Positions 60,416-62,368 of a stretch of 62,368 nucleotides of DNA are shown piece by piece; positions within the stretch are counted from its first letter, which is position 1; each line of letters starts with the position of its first letter. The DNA comes from a virus. The stretch lies in IMG/VR virus record IMGVR_UViG_3300032157_000009, positions 1-62,368 of that record. The stretch is one strand, 5' to 3'. A model generated the notes under the pieces. The model was not told the origin of the DNA. It made no database searches and saw nothing but the letters and a program-made list of their open reading frames with translations. The position numbers and the translations under genes are program-made.

Positions 60416-60915
60416 TCCTCACCGTCAAACCTATCAAAGGCGAGCCGACTTGCTTCCTCGTGGAAAGTTATACGCTCCGTTGCATTTCGTGCTCACGCCT
60501 GTTGCGCCGTTTTCCGGCCAACATGGTTTGGTTCAGTGAGAAGCAGAAAGCGTTGCTGGGCTTTGCCGGGGTTTGGACCAAGGTGGAGACCACGTTGGAA
60601 AAGTTGAAGCAGAACCGGGCCAACACGGCAGGGGATCAGTGCCCGAAGTGTGGCGGAGTTTTGGAGATGCGCTTTCACAAGGTGGACATTGCGGGCTACA
60701 ACTGCAACGGTGAGTGCGGGTGCGAATATTTTGCCGTCACGTTGCAAAAGCAATTGCGCCAAGCCCCCAAGTCCGAATGGAATCTGGGGCTGCACCGGTG
60801 TTCGCACATCGAGGCAGCCCGGGATTTTGCCATTGATGTGGTGGTGACCAGCCATGAATACCACCGGCTGCGCGTCAATGGCAACGGGAAACAACGAGAG
60901 GAACACGCTGCATGA
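60412..60915 (+). CDS. Zinc-ribbon hypothetical protein
   Basis: 167 residues from ATG 60412 (ATGA overlap). Cys pairs at LRCISCSRL, QCPKCGG and a CNGECGC suggest one or two zinc ribbons. The C-terminal part has HRCSHIEAARDF. No family recognised. Confidence 0.6.
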   Translation: MILTVKPIKGEPTCFLVESYTLRCISCSRLLRRFPANMVWFSEKQKALLGFAGVWTKVETTLEKLKQNRANTAGDQCPKCGGVLEMRFHKVDIAGYNCNGECGCEYFAVTLQKQLRQAPKSEWNLGLHRCSHIEAARDFAIDVVVTSHEYHRLRVNGNGKQREEHAA

Positions 60916-61391
60916 AATATCAGAAGAAGACGAAACCCGCTATTTGGCGGGAAGCCTTCCCCAAACAAGCTGCCGCCCTGCGTCCAGGCCGCGTCGAGGA
61001 CGAAAAGGGTGGCCGTCGTCCCTTCCGGCCGCAAAAACGTCGCCTTGGCCCTGCAAAGCACGGCGCGAGGCGTTCACGGACACTGGCTCAAACCTTTCTG
61101 GCCGAGGAAAAGAAGCTCTACCGGCAGGAAGCTCGACAATTCGTGGCCACAAGCAACGACCTGGGCCAGTTTTGTCCGGTAGAATGGACGCTGAACAACC
61201 GGATTGTGCCGGTGGAGGAAATCCACCACATGCGCGGGCGGGGTCATGGTGGCCGCAGCCCGTTGTTGAGAGACCAACGCCATTGGTTGGCGGTCAGTTC
61301 CAGTGGCCATCGCTTCATCCACGAGAACACGGACAAAGCCAGAGAGCACGGTTGGATTTGCGCCAAAGGCCAATGGAACGTTGCGCCATGA
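60912..61391 (+). CDS. HNH endonuclease-like protein
   Basis: 159 residues. A very basic N-terminus (about 1-60) is followed by VPVEEIHHMRGRG, then RHWLAVSSSGHRFIHE with an HxxxH-like end and AREHGWI. This corresponds to the HH/N/H pattern of HNH nucleases. It may help DNA packaging or processing or be a mobile nuclease. Confidence 0.65.
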   Translation: MKYQKKTKPAIWREAFPKQAAALRPGRVEDEKGGRRPFRPQKRRLGPAKHGARRSRTLAQTFLAEEKKLYRQEARQFVATSNDLGQFCPVEWTLNNRIVPVEEIHHMRGRGHGGRSPLLRDQRHWLAVSSSGHRFIHENTDKAREHGWICAKGQWNVAP

Positions 61392-61720
61392 TGCTCAAGC
61401 GCGGACAACTTCTGTTGCTGGTGTGCAACCGTTGCAAGGCGGAGTTGCCCATCGCTTACGGGCACAACGCCGAAAACATCACGCCCGAAATTGCCAGTCA
61501 GCAGTTCACCTGCCTGGGCTGGACCACCAAGGGCAACGTTTCCGCCTGTCCGAAGCATTCTCGGTTGTCGGCTTTGACCGCCAAGGAAGTGTTGGCCGAC
61601 TTCATGAATTTCCTGAAGTTGACCGGGCGCAAGGCGATTCCACATCCCAAAGACCTGCTGAAAGACGAGCTGAAGGAATGGGTTGGCAGCACGATTTTTG
61701 GGCGAAACCGCACCAAATGA
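61388..61720 (+). CDS. Small zinc-binding-like protein
   Basis: 110 residues from ATG 61388 (ATGA overlap). VCNRCKAEL near the start plus later single Cys residues (FTCLGW, SACPKH) could bind zinc. Helical, basic C-terminal part. Its TGA is the first bases of element D. Confidence 0.6.
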   Translation: MMLKRGQLLLLVCNRCKAELPIAYGHNAENITPEIASQQFTCLGWTTKGNVSACPKHSRLSALTAKEVLADFMNFLKLTGRKAIPHPKDLLKDELKEWVGSTIFGRNRTK

Positions 61721-61764
61721 AAATAGTTGAAGATTTTTCTTTCCTTTTGCCCAACGGTCAGGCA
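61718..61764 (+). promoter_or_regulatory. 47-bp recurrent element, copy D
   Basis: TGAAAATAGTTGAAGA (61718-61733), 11 bases, TTTTGCCCAACGGTCAGGCA (61745-61764). The first TGA is the stop of the previous gene. It precedes the 61792 gene by 27 bases, much less than in copies A-C, and the leader reads AAGAATGCT before ATG. Confidence 0.65.
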
Positions 61765-61791
61765 TTTTTGGTTGTGAAAGTTAAGAATGCT

Positions 61792-62139
61792 ATGAAAATC
61801 AAACCCATGAACATCGAAGACCTAACCATCAAGGATGCCCGTGCACTCGTTGCGTTGTTTGGCAATCAAACCCCGAACGAGAATCCATTCAAGATTGGTG
61901 CGAATTATTTCCTGCGCACCGTCACCCATCACCACACCGGGAGACTGGTGCAAGTCACCCAGACCGAGCTTGTCTTGGAGGACGCTGCGTGGATTGCGGA
62001 CGACGGACGATTTTCGGACGCACTCAAGAAATGTGAGTTTGGAGAAGTTGAGCCCTTTCCAAAGGGTCGCGTCATCATTGGCCGTGGGTCGTTGATTGAT
62101 GCGGTGGAAATTGACAAGGTGCCGATGTCACAAAAGTAA
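61792..62139 (+). CDS. Conserved phage hypothetical protein
   Basis: 115 residues from ATG 61792. Contains YFLRTVTHHHTGRLV, VLEDAAWIADDGRF and EVEPFPKGRVIIG, a pattern I recall from many phage genomes without known function. Preceded by element D and the short leader. It ends five bases before the Gly-Arg repeat gene starts, so the two are probably transcribed together. Confidence 0.7.
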   Translation: MKIKPMNIEDLTIKDARALVALFGNQTPNENPFKIGANYFLRTVTHHHTGRLVQVTQTELVLEDAAWIADDGRFSDALKKCEFGEVEPFPKGRVIIGRGSLIDAVEIDKVPMSQK

Positions 62140-62144
62140 CATGA

Positions 62145-62368
62145 ATGTCGCTGTTGCCTTTGAAGGTTGGTCGCGGTCGGGATCGCGGTCGCGGTCGCGG
62201 TCGGGGTCGCGGTCGGGGTCGGGGTCGCGGTCGGGGTCGGGGTCGTGGTCGGGGTCGTGGTCGGGGTCGCGGTCGTGGTCGGGGTCGTGGTCGTGGTCGG
62301 GGTCGGGGTCGTGGTCGGGGTCGTGGTCGTGGTCGGGGTCGGGGTCGTGGTCGGGGTCGCGGTCGTGG
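62145..62368 (+). CDS. 5' part of Gly-Arg dipeptide repeat protein (runs off the window)
   Basis: ATG 62145 opens a frame reading MSLLPLKV, then (Gly-Arg)n for 33 units to the end; it continues at base 3 of the window to a stop at 84-86. At least 45 dipeptides are visible. Of 45 GGT codons only one differs (GAT, Asp, at 62181), whereas the Arg codon third base varies freely among G (23), T (13) and C (9), never A. ATG 62141 would open an Ser-(Arg/Gly/Trp) frame, rejected because variation there changes amino acids. No good ribosome binding site; coupling to the upstream stop is possible. Confidence 0.6.
   Translation, partial: MSLLPLKVGRGRDRGRGRGRGRGRGRGRGRGRGRGRGRGRGRGRGRGRGRGRGRGRGRGRGRGRGRGRGRGRGR
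62169..62368 (+). repeat. GGTCGN hexanucleotide tandem repeat, right end
   Basis: Thirty-three hexamers to the end of the window, one of them GATCGC. The final GTGG equals the first four bases of the window, so the ends overlap in phase and the tract continues at base 1. The repeat makes the assembly stop here. Confidence 0.95.

Noticed and set aside
61303-61791. Upstream extension of the 61792 gene to 61303
   Set aside because: The extension overlaps two other well-supported genes and element D; the ATG at 61792 with its leader is a better start.
62141-62368. Alternative Ser-(Arg/Gly/Trp) reading of the hexamer tract from ATG 62141 ending at base 76
   Set aside because: The frame is open, but hexamer variation would change amino acids at random there, while it is silent in the Gly-Arg frame, whose stop also makes the ATGA overlap.
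1-62368. tRNA genes, CRISPR arrays, integrase/attachment sites
   Set aside because: No cloverleaf with a T-arm motif, no regularly spaced repeats with unique spacers, and no recombinase or att-like direct repeat was found on reading; the hexamer tract has no spacers.

Overview
The window looks like a nearly complete genome of a tailed double-stranded DNA phage (Caudoviricetes). Every supported gene reads left to right, most neighbours overlap by the 4-base NTGA signature, and the order is that of a phage: nucleotide metabolism and polymerase, terminase, head, tail, fibres, lysis-like genes, recombination and replication. The head set resembles Mu (DUF935-type portal, gpI-type protease, MuF minor head protein, gpG-type morphogenesis protein). 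The tail set (chaperone pair with a frameshift site, short tape measure, no sheath recognised) fits a siphovirus with a short tail. No integrase, transposase, repressor, tRNA or CRISPR was seen, so a virulent lifestyle is the simplest reading. Two lipoproteins and several Sec signal peptides point to a Gram-negative host. A Verrucomicrobiota-like host is possible but only a guess.

Layout: 0.1-3.3 kb nucleotide metabolism (deoxyribosyltransferase, HAD phosphatase, ThyX, MazG-like); 3.3-6.5 kb PHP-type DNA polymerase III alpha; 6.5-7.8 kb MazG, winged helix, nuclease; 7.9-12.3 kb mostly unknown small genes plus a DEDDy exonuclease; 12.3-14.3 kb terminase; 14.3-16.9 kb an accessory cassette (glycosyltransferase, membrane proteins, radical SAM protein); 17.3-28.4 kb head and connector; 28.4-36.2 kb tail; 36.2-47.0 kb a 2434-residue fibre and three more surface proteins, all with signal peptides; 47.0-48.3 kb two small membrane proteins and two lipoproteins; 48.4-52.0 kb SSB-like and coiled-coil proteins; 52.3-61.7 kb SF1 helicase, DnaD-like loader, DnaB helicase, second MazG-like protein, cytosine methyltransferase, HNH protein and many small zinc-binding proteins.

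Both ends of the window lie in the same GGTCGN hexamer tract. Read as one circle, the tract is a gene encoding a Gly-Arg dipeptide repeat protein. It starts at 62145, runs through both ends and stops at 86, overlapping the next gene by ATGA. In this frame almost all variation is synonymous. The true repeat length cannot be known from this assembly.

Four copies of a 47-bp element with invariant internal spacing stand before separate gene blocks (7824, 48311, 52162, 61718) and are the best candidates for phage promoters or operators. Other points of interest are a Nudix domain fused to a MuF head protein, signal peptides on putative virion proteins, a long overlapping frame inside the methyltransferase, a structured 220-base leader at 50.05-50.27 kb, and the absence of a recognisable endolysin or primase.
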